Shown: positions 16,932 through 25,679, numbered from the stretch's first letter. The stretch: 64,000 bases of DNA from Pseudomonas sp. Choline-02u-1 (GCF_002836515.1 NZ_PJBC01000059.1:124001-188000), one strand, 5' to 3'. The notes: generated by a model from the letters alone, not told the origin. Program-made: numbers and translations.

Positions 16932-17267
16932 GAAAGACGAAGGGCCCGAAAACATTGGGTTTGGGGTGATTTTTGTAGGGGGTTCGATGCAGGCGGACTT
17001 CCGACTTTAGCGGTGTCCGGGGAGTCCGCCAAGGGCTTTTCGTCACTCTGCAAAATAAACTTAAAAAAACCGTCAAAGTGCTTTTTTATGTCATCGGTTT
17101 TGGAGTATTACGAAGACAGACCGCCGAAACCTGCAACACAGGTGGCGTCTTCCCAGACTCCTACTGTGTGCAGTTCATCCAGGCCCTCGTGGATGAATCG
17201 GCAGTCACCTCGAGGCGCAGCACTGTCAAGGTATTGCGTCGAATGGCTCCCACAAAGGTGACCGAGT
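16932..17267. other. 336-bp intergenic stretch before phoH-like gene
   Basis: I see no gene or recognisable RNA here. Short frames are open but lack ribosome sites or family features. It probably holds the promoter of the PIN-PhoH gene. Confidence 0.5.
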
Positions 17268-18662
17268 ATGGATGATCACGGACGCAGCCCTTCCTCCAAC
17301 CAGCCAATCCTGTATGTACTCGATACCAACGTATTGATTCACGATCCAAATGCCCTGCTGAATTTCGAAGAACACCACGTCGCCATCCCGATGACCGTGC
17401 TGGAAGAGCTGGACAAGCTCAAGAGCGGCCACCACAGCGTGGCCGCCGAATGCCGCCAGGCGATCCGCCTGATCGATAAGACCCTGGGCGATGCGTCCCC
17501 CGAGGACGTCGAACTGGGCGTGCCGATCCAGCGCGGCAAGGGCGGGCCGAAGGGCTTGCTGTCAATTCTGATGAGCAAGCAGGCCGAGTCGAACCTGATT
17601 CTGCCCGAGCACCTGAACGACAACAAAATCATCAACCAACTGATTGATCTGCACACCCGCGACCCGCAGAAACCGGTAGTGCTGGTCACCAAAGACATCA
17701 ACATGCGCCTGAAGGCGCGCGCCTGTGGCATCGACGCCGAGGACTACAGCACCGACCAACTGGTCGATGACGTATCCCTGCTGCCCAACGGCTACCACAA
17801 CATGACCGGCTCCTTCTGGGACCGCGTGAGCAAGGTCGAAACCCGGCAGGACCACGGCCGCACCTGGCATCAGGTGCAACTGATCGACAACCTGCCGGCC
17901 GTGCACATCAACGAGTTCATCATTGACGAGCAGGGCTTTGTCGGCTGGATCAAGGAAATCCAGGAAGACAGGCTGCTGATCCTCGACCTGCATCAGGAAC
18001 CGCTGCTGCATCAGGAGGCGTGGGGGCTGAAGCCGCGCGACATCTATCAGAGTCTGGCGCTGTACGCGCTGCTTGATCCGGACATTCATCTGGTCAACCT
18101 GTCCGGCGCCGCCGGTTCCGGCAAAACCATTCTGGCGCTGGCCGCGGCGATCGAGCAGACCATGGTCAGCAAACGTTATCGCCGCATCATCGCCACCCGC
18201 AGCGTGCAGGGCCTGGACCAGGAAATCGGTTTCCTGCCCGGCACCGAAGCGGAAAAAATGGAGCCTTGGCTGGGCGCCATCACCGACAACCTCGAAGCCT
18301 TGCACATGGATGACGAAAACACCCATGGCAGCGTCGACTACATCCTCAGCAAAGTGCCGCTGCAGTTCAAATCGCTCAACTACATTCGTGGGCGCAGCTT
18401 CCAGCAGAGCCTGATCCTGATCGACGAATGCCAGAACCTCACGCCGCACCAGATGAAAACCATCATCACTCGTGCCGGCGCCGGTTCCAAAGTGGTATGC
18501 CTGGGCAATCTGGCGCAGATCGACACGCCTTACCTGTCCGCGACCAGCTCCGGGCTGACCTACCTGACCGAACGCTTCAAGGATTTCCCCAACGGTGTGC
18601 ACATCACCCTGCAAGGGGTGCCTCGCTCGATTCTGGCTGAATACGCAGAGTCGCATTTGTAA
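17268..18662 (+). CDS. PIN-PhoH fusion ATPase (PhoH2/YlaK type)
   Basis: A 464-residue cytoplasmic protein with an N-terminal PIN ribonuclease domain (about 14-150; VLDTNVLIHD, then acidic residues and LVTKDINMRLKA) and a C-terminal PhoH P-loop ATPase domain (Walker A GAAGSGKT at about 280-287, Walker B LILIDE, then QNLTPHQMKTIITR). Proteins with this fusion act as RNA-unwinding RNases in other bacteria; the target here is unknown. All catalytic motifs look intact. It is followed at once by a strong terminator, so it is a single-gene unit. Confidence 0.93.
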   Translation: MDDHGRSPSSNQPILYVLDTNVLIHDPNALLNFEEHHVAIPMTVLEELDKLKSGHHSVAAECRQAIRLIDKTLGDASPEDVELGVPIQRGKGGPKGLLSILMSKQAESNLILPEHLNDNKIINQLIDLHTRDPQKPVVLVTKDINMRLKARACGIDAEDYSTDQLVDDVSLLPNGYHNMTGSFWDRVSKVETRQDHGRTWHQVQLIDNLPAVHINEFIIDEQGFVGWIKEIQEDRLLILDLHQEPLLHQEAWGLKPRDIYQSLALYALLDPDIHLVNLSGAAGSGKTILALAAAIEQTMVSKRYRRIIATRSVQGLDQEIGFLPGTEAEKMEPWLGAITDNLEALHMDDENTHGSVDYILSKVPLQFKSLNYIRGRSFQQSLILIDECQNLTPHQMKTIITRAGAGSKVVCLGNLAQIDTPYLSATSSGLTYLTERFKDFPNGVHITLQGVPRSILAEYAESHL

Positions 18663-18673
18663 CCCTTCACCCA

Positions 18674-18707
18674 AAACCGGGCGGCCCTCAAGCCACCCGG
18701 TTTTTTT
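18674..18707 (+). terminator. Rho-independent terminator after PIN-PhoH gene
   Basis: Stem ACCGGGCGGC / GCCACCCGGT followed by seven T, starting 11 bp after the stop codon. Confidence 0.9.
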
Positions 18708-18729
18708 ATGCCTGAATGCAAAATCAGAT

Positions 18730-18817
18730 GTGGGAGCGGGCTTGCTCGCGAAAGCGGTATGTCAGGCCATCTCAAAGGTGACTGATCCACCGCTTTCGAG
18801 AGCAAGCCCGCTCCCAC
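18730..18817. repeat. Paired palindromic repeat, family A
   Basis: GTGGGAGCGGGCTTGCTCGC and its inverted partner with a variable centre, 88 bp in all, between the PIN-PhoH gene and moaC. Confidence 0.95.
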
Positions 18818-18902
18818 AGGGATTTGCGTCGGGGCGGTGATCGCGCTCGCAGACATCTGACCCACAGGTTTACAATCCACGCTCCTGATCAGGAGTAATC
18901 CC

Positions 18903-19376
18903 GTGCTGACTCATCTCGATTCCCAAGGTCGCGCCAACATGGTCGACGTCACTGAAAAAGCCGTGACGTTCCGTGAAGCGACCGCTCAAGCGCTGGTGCG
19001 CATGCTTCCTGAAACCCTGCAGATGATCGTCAGCGGCGGTCATCCCAAGGGCGATGTGTTCGCCGTGGCACGCATTGCCGGGATTCAGGCGGCGAAGAAA
19101 ACCAGCGATCTGATTCCGCTGTGCCATCCGCTGATGCTGACGGGTGTGAAAGTCGAACTCAACGCCGAGGGTAATGACAGTGTGCGCATCGTCGCCCGCT
19201 GCAAGTTGTCCGGGCAAACTGGCGTCGAAATGGAAGCGCTTACTGCCGCCAGCGTTGCCGCCCTGACCATTTACGACATGTGCAAAGCCGTCGACCGTGG
19301 CATGACCATCGAAAGCGTGCGTCTGTTGGAGAAAGTCGGCGGCAAAAGCGGCCACTTCCAGGCGGAGCAGCCATGA
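18903..19376 (+). CDS. moaC: Cyclic pyranopterin monophosphate synthase MoaC
   Basis: Second step of molybdenum cofactor synthesis: forms cPMP from the MoaA product. It has 157 residues with the conserved LIPLCHPLMLTGV and GVEMEALTAASVAALTIYDMCKA motifs. The start is GTG at 18903 with AGGAG upstream. Its stop overlaps the moaD ATG by four bases (ATGA), and moaE follows directly, so the three genes form an operon. moaA is not nearby. Confidence 0.97.
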   Translation: MLTHLDSQGRANMVDVTEKAVTFREATAQALVRMLPETLQMIVSGGHPKGDVFAVARIAGIQAAKKTSDLIPLCHPLMLTGVKVELNAEGNDSVRIVARCKLSGQTGVEMEALTAASVAALTIYDMCKAVDRGMTIESVRLLEKVGGKSGHFQAEQP

Positions 19377-19615
19377 AACTGACCGTTAAGTTTTTTGCCC
19401 GTTACCGTGAAGCGCTGGGCGTGGATTCGGTGGAAGTAGAAGGCAATTTCAACACCATCGACGATGTGCGCGCATTGCTGGCGCAACGTGATGGCGCCGA
19501 GGTGATGAGCGAGCAGAACCTGATGTGCGCGCGCAACGAAGATCTCTGCCAACTCGACGAGCCAGTGGTCGATGGTGACGAAGTGGCTTTTTTCCCCACC
19601 GTGACCGGAGGCTGA
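19373..19615 (+). CDS. moaD: Molybdopterin synthase sulfur carrier subunit MoaD
   Basis: An 80-residue ubiquitin-fold protein that carries a thiocarboxylate sulfur for molybdopterin synthase. It ends in the required Gly-Gly (FFPTVTGG). The start at 19373 overlaps the moaC stop. An ATG upstream in the same frame lies within moaC and is not used. Confidence 0.97.
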   Translation: MKLTVKFFARYREALGVDSVEVEGNFNTIDDVRALLAQRDGAEVMSEQNLMCARNEDLCQLDEPVVDGDEVAFFPTVTGG

Positions 19616-19618
19616 GCC

Positions 19619-20071
19619 ATGGTGATTCGCGTGCAGGCGGCACCGTTTGATCCCGGTGCTGAAGTCAATGCGATGCATGCGGCTAATGTCGGCGTCGGCG
19701 CGGTGGTGAGTTTTGTCGGTTATGTACGCGACTTCAACGACGGCCGCGACGTGGCCGGGATGTTTCTCGAGCACTATCCGGGCATGACCGAAAAAGCCCT
19801 CGGCAAGATCGCTGTCGAAGCTGAGCAGCGCTGGCCGCTGTTGAAACTGGAAGTGCTGCACCGCGTCGGCGCGCTGGAGCCGGGCGAGCCGATCGTCTTC
19901 GTCGGCGCCGCCAGCGCTCATCGCCAGGCCGCGTTCGATGCCTGCGCCTTCGTCATGGACTACCTGAAAACCCGCGCACCGTTCTGGAAGAAAGAAAACA
20001 CCAGCGACGGCCCGCGCTGGGTTGAAGGGCGCGACAGTGATCATGCGGCTGCGGATCGCTGGAAGCAGTAA
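19619..20071 (+). CDS. moaE: Molybdopterin synthase catalytic subunit MoaE
   Basis: Transfers sulfur from MoaD to precursor Z to form molybdopterin. It has 150 residues with GAVVSFVGYVRDFNDG, FLEHYPGM, HRVGALEPGEPIVFVGAASAHR and the active-site lysine region YLKTRAPFWKKE. It begins three bases after the moaD stop. Confidence 0.97.
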   Translation: MVIRVQAAPFDPGAEVNAMHAANVGVGAVVSFVGYVRDFNDGRDVAGMFLEHYPGMTEKALGKIAVEAEQRWPLLKLEVLHRVGALEPGEPIVFVGAASAHRQAAFDACAFVMDYLKTRAPFWKKENTSDGPRWVEGRDSDHAAADRWKQ

Positions 20072-20095
20072 TTCTTGTGGTGTTCTCCCGTAAGC

Positions 20096-20170
20096 CTTCG
20101 CGAGCAAGCCCGCTCCCACCTTGGATCTGAGTCGTTCGCCGATCCAGCGTAGGAGCGGGCTTGCTCGCGA
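20096..20170. repeat. Paired palindromic repeat, family A (opposite arrangement)
   Basis: Two family A units facing the other way from the remaining copies: CTTCGCGAGCAAGCCCGCTC first, then GTAGGAGCGGGCTTGCTCGC, with about 29 bp between them. It follows moaE. Confidence 0.9.
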
Positions 20171-20212
20171 TGGGGCCTTGCGAAACACCAAAAATCCTCT
20201 CTCTTTGCCTGA

Positions 20213-20257
20213 TTGACGATTTGTACATCTAAGTCCAGTATGGATTTACAAGTACAA
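20213..20257 (+). promoter_or_regulatory. Promoter and operator-like dyad upstream of the amino-acid binding protein gene
   Basis: A 37-bp dyad (20221-20257) centred on T20239 pairs at 14 of 18 positions; its core is TCCAGTATGGA (20234-20244). A promoter fits here: TTGACG at 20213-20218, 17-bp spacing, CAGTAT at 20236-20241, so the dyad core sits on the -10 box. The reverse complement of the core and its flank matches the site in front of dauB (ACTT-N5-TCCAT-N2-TGGACTT). DauR is the likely binder, by inference from context. Confidence 0.65.
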
Positions 20258-20309
20258 AAAAAGACTGCTGTCTTTCCGCTGCTCTTCACAACTTCGCGAG
20301 AGAACGAAC

Positions 20310-21086
20310 ATGAAGAAACTCCCCCTCGTCACCGGTCTGGCCCTCAGTCTGTTGGCTTGCGCCAGCACCTTCGCCGCCGAGAAAACCCTGCGCATCGGCA
20401 TCGAAGCCGCTTACCCGCCGTTCGCTTCGAAAACCGACAAAGGTGAAATCGTCGGTTTCGACTACGACATCGGCAATGCCCTGTGTGCGCAGATGAAGGT
20501 CAAGTGCGCGTGGGTCGAGGGTGAGTTCGACGGCCTGATTCCGTCGTTGAAAGTGAAGAAGATCGACATGGCGCTGTCGTCGATGACCATCAACGAAGAT
20601 CGCAGGAAGTCGGTGGATTTCAGCCACAAGTATTACTTCACTTCTTCGCGTCTGGTGATGAAAGAGGGCGCCAGTGTCGACGATCAATACGCCAGCCTCA
20701 AGGGCAAGAACGTCGGCGTGCAACGCGCGACCACTACCGATCGTTTCGCCACCGAGGTGTTCGAACCCAAGGGCATCAACGTCAAGCGCTACAGCAACAA
20801 CGAAGAGATCTACATGGACCTGGCGGCGGGGCGCCTCGATGCGATTTTCGCCGACACCATCCCGCTCAACGACTTTCTGTCGATGCCGCGCGGCCAGGGT
20901 TATGCGTTTGTCGGGCCGGAGCTGAAGGATCCGAAGTACGTCGGCGAAGGTGCCGGGATTGCGGTGCGCAAGGGCAATGCCGAACTGGTCAGCCAGCTGA
21001 ACAGCGCCATCGACGGGATTCGTGCGAGTGGCGAGTATCAGAAGATTTCCGAAAGGTATTTCAAGGCCGATATCTACGGCGACTGA
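20310..21086 (+). CDS. Periplasmic basic amino-acid binding protein (ArgT/HisJ-like), linked to dau genes
   Basis: A 258-residue substrate-binding protein of an ABC transporter for lysine/arginine/ornithine-type ligands. The signal peptide is 1-22 (cut near TFAA), then KTLRIGIEAAYPPF and SSMTINEDRRKSVDFSHKYY, typical of this family. The cognate permease and ATPase genes are not adjacent, so it probably uses a transporter encoded elsewhere. In P. aeruginosa a binding protein gene likewise faces dauR. The shared operator supports co-induction with dauBAR, so D-arginine or a related compound is a plausible ligand (inference). Confidence 0.9.
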   Translation: MKKLPLVTGLALSLLACASTFAAEKTLRIGIEAAYPPFASKTDKGEIVGFDYDIGNALCAQMKVKCAWVEGEFDGLIPSLKVKKIDMALSSMTINEDRRKSVDFSHKYYFTSSRLVMKEGASVDDQYASLKGKNVGVQRATTTDRFATEVFEPKGINVKRYSNNEEIYMDLAAGRLDAIFADTIPLNDFLSMPRGQGYAFVGPELKDPKYVGEGAGIAVRKGNAELVSQLNSAIDGIRASGEYQKISERYFKADIYGD

Positions 21087-21087
21087 T

Positions 21088-21167
21088 AAAAAGATCGCAG
21101 CCCTCGGCAGGTCTTACATGGGAATGCGTTCTCCTGTAGGAGCTGCCGTAGGCTGCGATCTTTTGAT
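21088..21167. repeat. Paired palindromic repeat, family B, between convergent genes
   Basis: Inverted AAAGATCGCAGCC... and CTGTAGGAGCTGCCGTAGGC... units fill almost the whole gap between the convergent binding-protein gene and dauR. It may double as a two-way terminator. Confidence 0.88.
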
Positions 21168-21169
21168 TT

Positions 21170-21796
21170 TCAGCCCTTCAATTCCTTCAAATGCTTGTAC
21201 ACCGTCGCCCGGCCCATGTTCAGCACATTGGCCACATAGTTCGAGGCGCTCTTGCCCTTGAACGCCCCTTCGGCGTGCAGTGCCAATACCAGTTCGCGTT
21301 TGTGATCACGGGTCAGCAGGTTCAGGCTCAACTGCCGCTCGCGCAGCCAGGCGTGGAGGAAGGTATTGATGCGTTCCTGCCAGTCATCACGAAACAGTGA
21401 GTCCGGTTGCGGAATCAGTTTGCTCGGTGACAGGAACAGTTCCAGCGCCGCTTTGGCGTTTTCGAACAATGAGATGTTGAGGTTGATGCACAGCACCGCC
21501 AGCGGACGACTTTCGCCGTCGCGCAACACGGTGCTCAGGCTGCGAATTTTCTGACCGTCCCAGTTGAGCTTTTCGTACGGGCCGATGTTCCTGTCGCTGA
21601 CATCCTCGCTGAGCATGTCTTCCAGCGACGAGTCGTCGCCGATCTCGCGCTTGGACAGGTTGTTGGCGATGTAGTCGACCTTCTGCGTACGCAGGTCGTG
21701 CAGCACCACCTCGGCATGAGGGAAGAACAGCGTAGCGATGGCGTCGGCGATGGCGCGGAAGTTATCCAGCGCCGGGTCGAATTCGGGGGCAGTCAT
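21170..21796 (-). CDS. dauR: YheO/DauR-family transcriptional regulator
   Basis: A 208-residue regulator with an N-terminal PAS-like YheO domain (about 10-125, including HAEVVLHDLRTQKVDYIANN and NIGPYEKLNWDGQKI) and a C-terminal helix-turn-helix (about 150-208, KGKSASNYVANVLNMGRATVYKHL). It is the third gene of dauB-dauA-dauR. P. aeruginosa DauR is reported as the repressor of the D-arginine dehydrogenase operon. Assigned by family and by matching gene order. Confidence 0.9.
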   Translation of the reverse strand: MTAPEFDPALDNFRAIADAIATLFFPHAEVVLHDLRTQKVDYIANNLSKREIGDDSSLEDMLSEDVSDRNIGPYEKLNWDGQKIRSLSTVLRDGESRPLAVLCINLNISLFENAKAALELFLSPSKLIPQPDSLFRDDWQERINTFLHAWLRERQLSLNLLTRDHKRELVLALHAEGAFKGKSASNYVANVLNMGRATVYKHLKELKG

Positions 21797-21880
21797 GACA
21801 GTGGAGCTCCAGGCAGCGTCAGCGCCCCTTGTGCCGGGGCGCTGCGAGTGTGCCGCAATCTCTGGGATGAGTCGATGCGA

Positions 21881-23008
21881 TCAAGTCAGTCGAGCGGGGG
21901 AGAGCATGGCGCTGTCCAGGCCGAATTCGTGCAGGTGCTCGGGTAGCGGCTCGCCGCGCACCAGCGCCGCACTGGCCTGGCCCATCGCCGGTGACGTCTG
22001 AATGCCGTAACCGCCCTGCGCAGCAACCCAGAACAGCCCCGGCACCTGCGGGTCGAAACCGCTGAGCAGATCACCGTCAGCGACGAAACTGCGCAAGCCA
22101 GCCCAGGTGCGCGTCGGGCGGCGGATGGTCAGCGTGGTGGCTTCTTCGATCTGGTAGATGCCCATGGCGATGTCGAGTTCTTCCGGCTGCACGTCATGCG
22201 GTTCGACCGGATCGGCATTGGCCGGCGAGCCGAGGAACATACCGGCGTCGGGCTTCATGTAGAAGGATTCGTCGAGGCTGACCAGCATCGGCCAATGATG
22301 AATATCCACGCCTTCAGGACCGGCAAAGATAAACGCAGCGCGACGTTTCGGTTGCAGGCCCAGCGGCCGGGCGCCTGCCAAAGCGCCGATCCTGTCGGCC
22401 CAGGCGCCGGCGGCATTGATGAGCACCGGTGCGCTGAAAGTCTCGCCGCTGGTTTGCACGTGCCAGATGCCTTCGGCATCGCGACTCAGGCCGAGCACTT
22501 CGCAATCGGTGCGGACTTCGCCGTGGTTGCGCCGAATCCCGCGCAGATAGCCCTGATGCAGCGCATCAGTATCAATGTCGCAGGCCGAAGGATCATAGAT
22601 CGCGCCGTGGACTTTGTCCCGGCGCAGAATCGGCAGGCGTGCGCAGGCTTCTTCGGCAGTGAGCAATTGCATCTGCGGCACGGTGGCTTTGGCGCTGAGG
22701 TATTGGTTGTTCAGTTCGGCGGGGTCACCGATGAAATCGACGGTCATTTCACCGCGCGGGGTCAGCAGCGGATGCTCGCAGAAACCGCTCGGCGGGTGGT
22801 CGAAGAACGCGCGGCTGGCCTGAGTCAGTGCGCGTACCTGTGCGGTGCCGTAGGCGGCGGTGTACAACGCAGCGGAACGACCGGTGGAGTGATAGCCCGG
22901 ATGAGATTCACGCTCGAGCACGATCACTTTGCCGTGCGGGGCCAGCCAGAACCCGGTGGAAGCGCCGGCAATCCCGCCGCCGATGATGATGAAATCTGCG
23001 TGGTTCAT
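21881..23008 (-). CDS. dauA: FAD-dependent D-arginine/D-amino acid dehydrogenase DauA
   Basis: Oxidises D-arginine (and other D-amino acids) to the 2-ketoacid. It has 375 residues with the dinucleotide motif IIGGGIAGASTGFWL at the N-terminus, GYHSTGRSAA, DIDTDALHQGYLRGIRRN, LVSLDESFYMKPDAG and a C-terminal WVAAQGGYGIQTSPAMG. It is very close along its length to P. aeruginosa DauA. The start at 23008 (MNHADFIIIGGG) matches the family; the open frame further upstream translates a palindromic repeat. It lies between dauB and dauR in one operon. Confidence 0.95.
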   Translation of the reverse strand: MNHADFIIIGGGIAGASTGFWLAPHGKVIVLERESHPGYHSTGRSAALYTAAYGTAQVRALTQASRAFFDHPPSGFCEHPLLTPRGEMTVDFIGDPAELNNQYLSAKATVPQMQLLTAEEACARLPILRRDKVHGAIYDPSACDIDTDALHQGYLRGIRRNHGEVRTDCEVLGLSRDAEGIWHVQTSGETFSAPVLINAAGAWADRIGALAGARPLGLQPKRRAAFIFAGPEGVDIHHWPMLVSLDESFYMKPDAGMFLGSPANADPVEPHDVQPEELDIAMGIYQIEEATTLTIRRPTRTWAGLRSFVADGDLLSGFDPQVPGLFWVAAQGGYGIQTSPAMGQASAALVRGEPLPEHLHEFGLDSAMLSPARLT

Positions 23009-23033
23009 GAAAACTCCAGGGCTATCGAGAACT

Positions 23034-23126
23034 CTGTAGGAGTTGTCGAGTGAAACGAGGCTGCGATCTTTTGATCTCGATCTTGAAAACAGGATCAAAG
23101 ATCGCAGCCTTCGGCAGCTCCTACAG
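23034..23126. repeat. Paired palindromic repeat, family B, between dauB and dauA
   Basis: Head-to-head family B units inside the dau operon. The left unit is diverged (CTGTAGGAGTTGTCGAGTGA), the right one is standard. Confidence 0.9.
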
Positions 23127-23139
23127 GGGACATGTGGTG

Positions 23140-24084
23140 TCAGTGGTGCAGGTGATAAACCGCATTGGCGAGCGCAATGTCTTCCAGGCCCAAGCCGATC
23201 GAACGGAAAAATACATGCCGATGGTAATCGGGCCGTGCAGTCTTCTCGCTGAGCAAATCCGCCAGATCGCCAACAATCGACTCCTTGTTCCAGCCATGCT
23301 GCTCAGCCGCAATCAACATCTCACCCGCAGACGCCGGGGTGGTCAGACGATAGTCGCAGAACACCTGCATGTCGTTGAGGCTGCCCGGCGGCACCTCATG
23401 CGCGCGTGGGGCGTTGGTGCTGATCGAGGTGATCAACGCCGGTTTGCTCAATTCGGCAGGATCAATCACCGGCCCGGCCGACGAGGTGCAGAGCATGATC
23501 ACCTGCGCGTCGGCGATGGCGGACTCGCGGCTATCGGCAATCTTCAATGGCGGCGCGATGGCCTTCAATACGGCCTGAGTTTCGGCATCTTCCATCAGCG
23601 AAGGGGAATAAAGGGTAATGCTCTGCCAGTCGCGCACGGATCTGACGTAATGCAGGTGCGCTTGAGCGACCTTGCCGCTGCCGATGATCGCCAGTCGCTG
23701 AGCATTCAGCGGCGCGAGTGCATCGACCGCTACCGCCGTGGTTGCAGCCGTGCGCGCGACGGTCAGTTCACCGGCATCACAGAGCAAGAGCGGCTGGCCG
23801 GTTTGCATCGACATCAACAGGGTCCACGCCGTCACCAGCGCACCCTGCTCACGAACGATGTACGGCGAAGTCTTCACCCCGTAGACGCCGTCCTCGGCCA
23901 GCACACCGAGATAATTGATGAAGTCGCCAGCACCCTTGGGAAAGTCCACCAACTGCTGAGCTGGCTGCACGGCGTTACCGGCCGCGAGATCGCGGAACAG
24001 TTTGCGCAGAATCTCCGGCACATCGATGCATGCCAGGAGCTCACGGGCCTGAGCTTGATTGATCACATAGGGGGTGCTGGACAT
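23140..24084 (-). CDS. dauB: Ornithine cyclodeaminase-family iminoarginine reductase DauB
   Basis: A 314-residue Rossmann enzyme of the ornithine cyclodeaminase/mu-crystallin family. With DauA it completes racemisation of D-arginine to L-arginine by reducing the imino acid. Landmarks are GVYGVKTSPYIVREQG, DAGELTVARTAATTAVAVD and the NAD(P) motif IIGSGKVAQAHLHYV. The start at 24084 has GGAG seven bases upstream. It is the first gene of the dauBAR operon and has an operator-like dyad over its likely -10 box. Confidence 0.94.
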   Translation of the reverse strand: MSSTPYVINQAQARELLACIDVPEILRKLFRDLAAGNAVQPAQQLVDFPKGAGDFINYLGVLAEDGVYGVKTSPYIVREQGALVTAWTLLMSMQTGQPLLLCDAGELTVARTAATTAVAVDALAPLNAQRLAIIGSGKVAQAHLHYVRSVRDWQSITLYSPSLMEDAETQAVLKAIAPPLKIADSRESAIADAQVIMLCTSSAGPVIDPAELSKPALITSISTNAPRAHEVPPGSLNDMQVFCDYRLTTPASAGEMLIAAEQHGWNKESIVGDLADLLSEKTARPDYHRHVFFRSIGLGLEDIALANAVYHLHH

Positions 24085-24101
24085 TTTTGCTCCAAAACTA
24101 A

Positions 24102-24127
24102 ACTTATTTTTCCATTATGGACTTTTA
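24102..24127 (-). promoter_or_regulatory. dauB promoter with DauR-like operator
   Basis: A perfect 11-bp dyad TCCATTATGGA (24111-24121) within ACTT-N5-TCCAT-N2-TGGACTT. On the minus strand it contains CATAAT, which with TTGCTC 16 bp upstream makes a reasonable promoter about 23 nt before dauB. The same geometry is seen at 20221-20257. Confidence 0.65.
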
Positions 24128-24152
24128 GTTCTGGCGAGCAACCATCGGGCAT

Positions 24153-24187
24153 AAAAAAAGCGCAGTCCGTTTCCGGCTGCGCTTTTT
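24153..24187. terminator. Terminator after rhlB (likely bidirectional)
   Basis: Stem AGCGCAG / CTGCGCT with A-run on one side and T-run on the other; it ends rhlB on the minus strand and lies just upstream of the dauB promoter. Confidence 0.88.
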
Positions 24188-24200
24188 CATACCGCGACGC

Positions 24201-25679
24201 TTATTGCGGACGCTTGCGGTCAACCGCGCGCAGCAGATGCGTCGGCGGCGTTTCGCAGCTGATCTTGCGACCGAGTTTCTCTTCGATGGACGGCAACTGA
24301 TACGAGTCGTCTTCGCCAGCAAAGCTGATCGACACACCATCGGCCCCCGCGCGACCGGTACGGCCGATGCGGTGCACGTAGTCGTCCGGCACTTCAGGCA
24401 GGGTGAAGTTGATCACATGGCTGATGCCGTCGATGTGAATGCCGCGACCGGCGACATCAGTGGCCACCAGCACGCGGATCTTGCCTTCGCGGAAACCTTC
24501 CAGGGTTTTGATGCGCTTGTGCTGCGGCACGTCGCCGGACAGTTGCGCGGCGTTGATGCCGTCGCGCACCAGACGCTCTTCGATGCGGCGCACTTCGTCC
24601 TTGCGGTTGGCGAACACGATCACGCGCTCCCAGCCGTTGTCGTTGACCAGGTTGTAGAGCAGTTTGTATTTGTCAGCAGCGGCCACGGCATAGATGTGCT
24701 GTTCGACGTTCTCGTTGGCGACGTTGGTAATTTCGATTTCGACGATCGCCGGGTCAGTAGTCCATTGCTTGGCGAGGTTCATCACGTCTTCGGTGAAGGT
24801 CGCGGAGAACAGCAAAGTCTGGCGCTCCGACTTCGGTGGGGTTTGCCGAATGATCTGCCGCACCTGCGGGATGAAACCCATGTCGAGCATGCGGTCGGCT
24901 TCGTCCAGCACCATCACTTCAACCATGTCCAGGTGCACGTCGCCGCGCTGGTTGAAGTCGAGCAGGCGGCCCGGTGTGGCGACAAGGATGTCGCAGTGGC
25001 GCGCTTCGAGGTGCTTGAGCTGTTTGTCGAAATCCATGCCGCCGACAAACGTCATCACGTTGAGGCCGGTGTACTTGGTCAGGTCAGCGGCATCCTTGGC
25101 GATCTGCACCACCAGTTCGCGTGTCGGCGCAATGATCAGCGCGCGCGGCTCGCCCATGTAGCGTTCTTTCGGCGGCGGCGTCTGCAGCAACTGGGTGATG
25201 ATCGAGATCAGGAACGCGGCGGTTTTGCCGGTGCCGGTCTGCGCGCGGCCGATGGCGTCTTTGCCGGCGAGGGTGAAGCCCAGCACCTGCGCCTGGATCG
25301 GCGTGCAATACGGAAAGCCCAGATCCTGGATGGCGTGCATCAGTTCCGGGGCGAGTTTGAAATCGTGAAAGCGGGTCTTGCCTTCCTGTGGCTCGACGAC
25401 GAAGTCTTCGAGTTTCCATGGAATCACCGGTGCCTTGGGCTTCGGTTCGCGACGCGGTCTGGCCGGTTTCGGCGCTTCGCTGCGCGCAGGCTCGGCGGCG
25501 ATTGGCGCGGCCGTAACGGGTTTTTCTTCTGGCGTCGGTGCGGCTGCGGGAGCGGGGCGGTCGGCCTGCGGGGCATCGGTGCGATGACCGGGGGCGTGCG
25601 ACGGCGCACTGGGAACTGGCGCGAGCTGCTCAGCCTCGCTTTTACCGAACATTTTCTTGAGTGCTTTGAGCACGGTCAT
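24201..25679 (-). CDS. rhlB: DEAD-box ATP-dependent RNA helicase RhlB
   Basis: A 492-residue DEAD-box helicase involved in RNA turnover. The N-terminal 95 residues are rich in Ala, Pro and charged residues (disordered). The core has FTLAGKDAIGRAQTGTGKT (motif I), PTRELVVQ (Ia), VLDEADRML (II), FSAT (III) and HRIGRTGR (VI). Gene order dauR-dauA-dauB-rhlB-esterase matches P. aeruginosa. RhlB is preferred over RhlE because of that neighbourhood and the PWKLEDF region ahead of the core. Confidence 0.9.
   Translation of the reverse strand: MTVLKALKKMFGKSEAEQLAPVPSAPSHAPGHRTDAPQADRPAPAAAPTPEEKPVTAAPIAAEPARSEAPKPARPRREPKPKAPVIPWKLEDFVVEPQEGKTRFHDFKLAPELMHAIQDLGFPYCTPIQAQVLGFTLAGKDAIGRAQTGTGKTAAFLISIITQLLQTPPPKERYMGEPRALIIAPTRELVVQIAKDAADLTKYTGLNVMTFVGGMDFDKQLKHLEARHCDILVATPGRLLDFNQRGDVHLDMVEVMVLDEADRMLDMGFIPQVRQIIRQTPPKSERQTLLFSATFTEDVMNLAKQWTTDPAIVEIEITNVANENVEQHIYAVAAADKYKLLYNLVNDNGWERVIVFANRKDEVRRIEERLVRDGINAAQLSGDVPQHKRIKTLEGFREGKIRVLVATDVAGRGIHIDGISHVINFTLPEVPDDYVHRIGRTGRAGADGVSISFAGEDDSYQLPSIEEKLGRKISCETPPTHLLRAVDRKRPQ

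Noticed and set aside
17078..17275. 65-codon frame upstream of the PIN-PhoH gene
   Set aside because: No ribosome site, no conserved features, and it overlaps the start of the next gene in another frame.
20219..20260. Dyad before the binding-protein gene as a transcription terminator of moaE
   Set aside because: It is AT-rich and imperfect with no GC stem, and a matching site occurs before dauB, so an operator explains it better.
23009..23098. N-terminal extension of DauA
   Set aside because: These codons translate a family B palindromic repeat; the family start MNHADFIIIGGG lies downstream at 23008.
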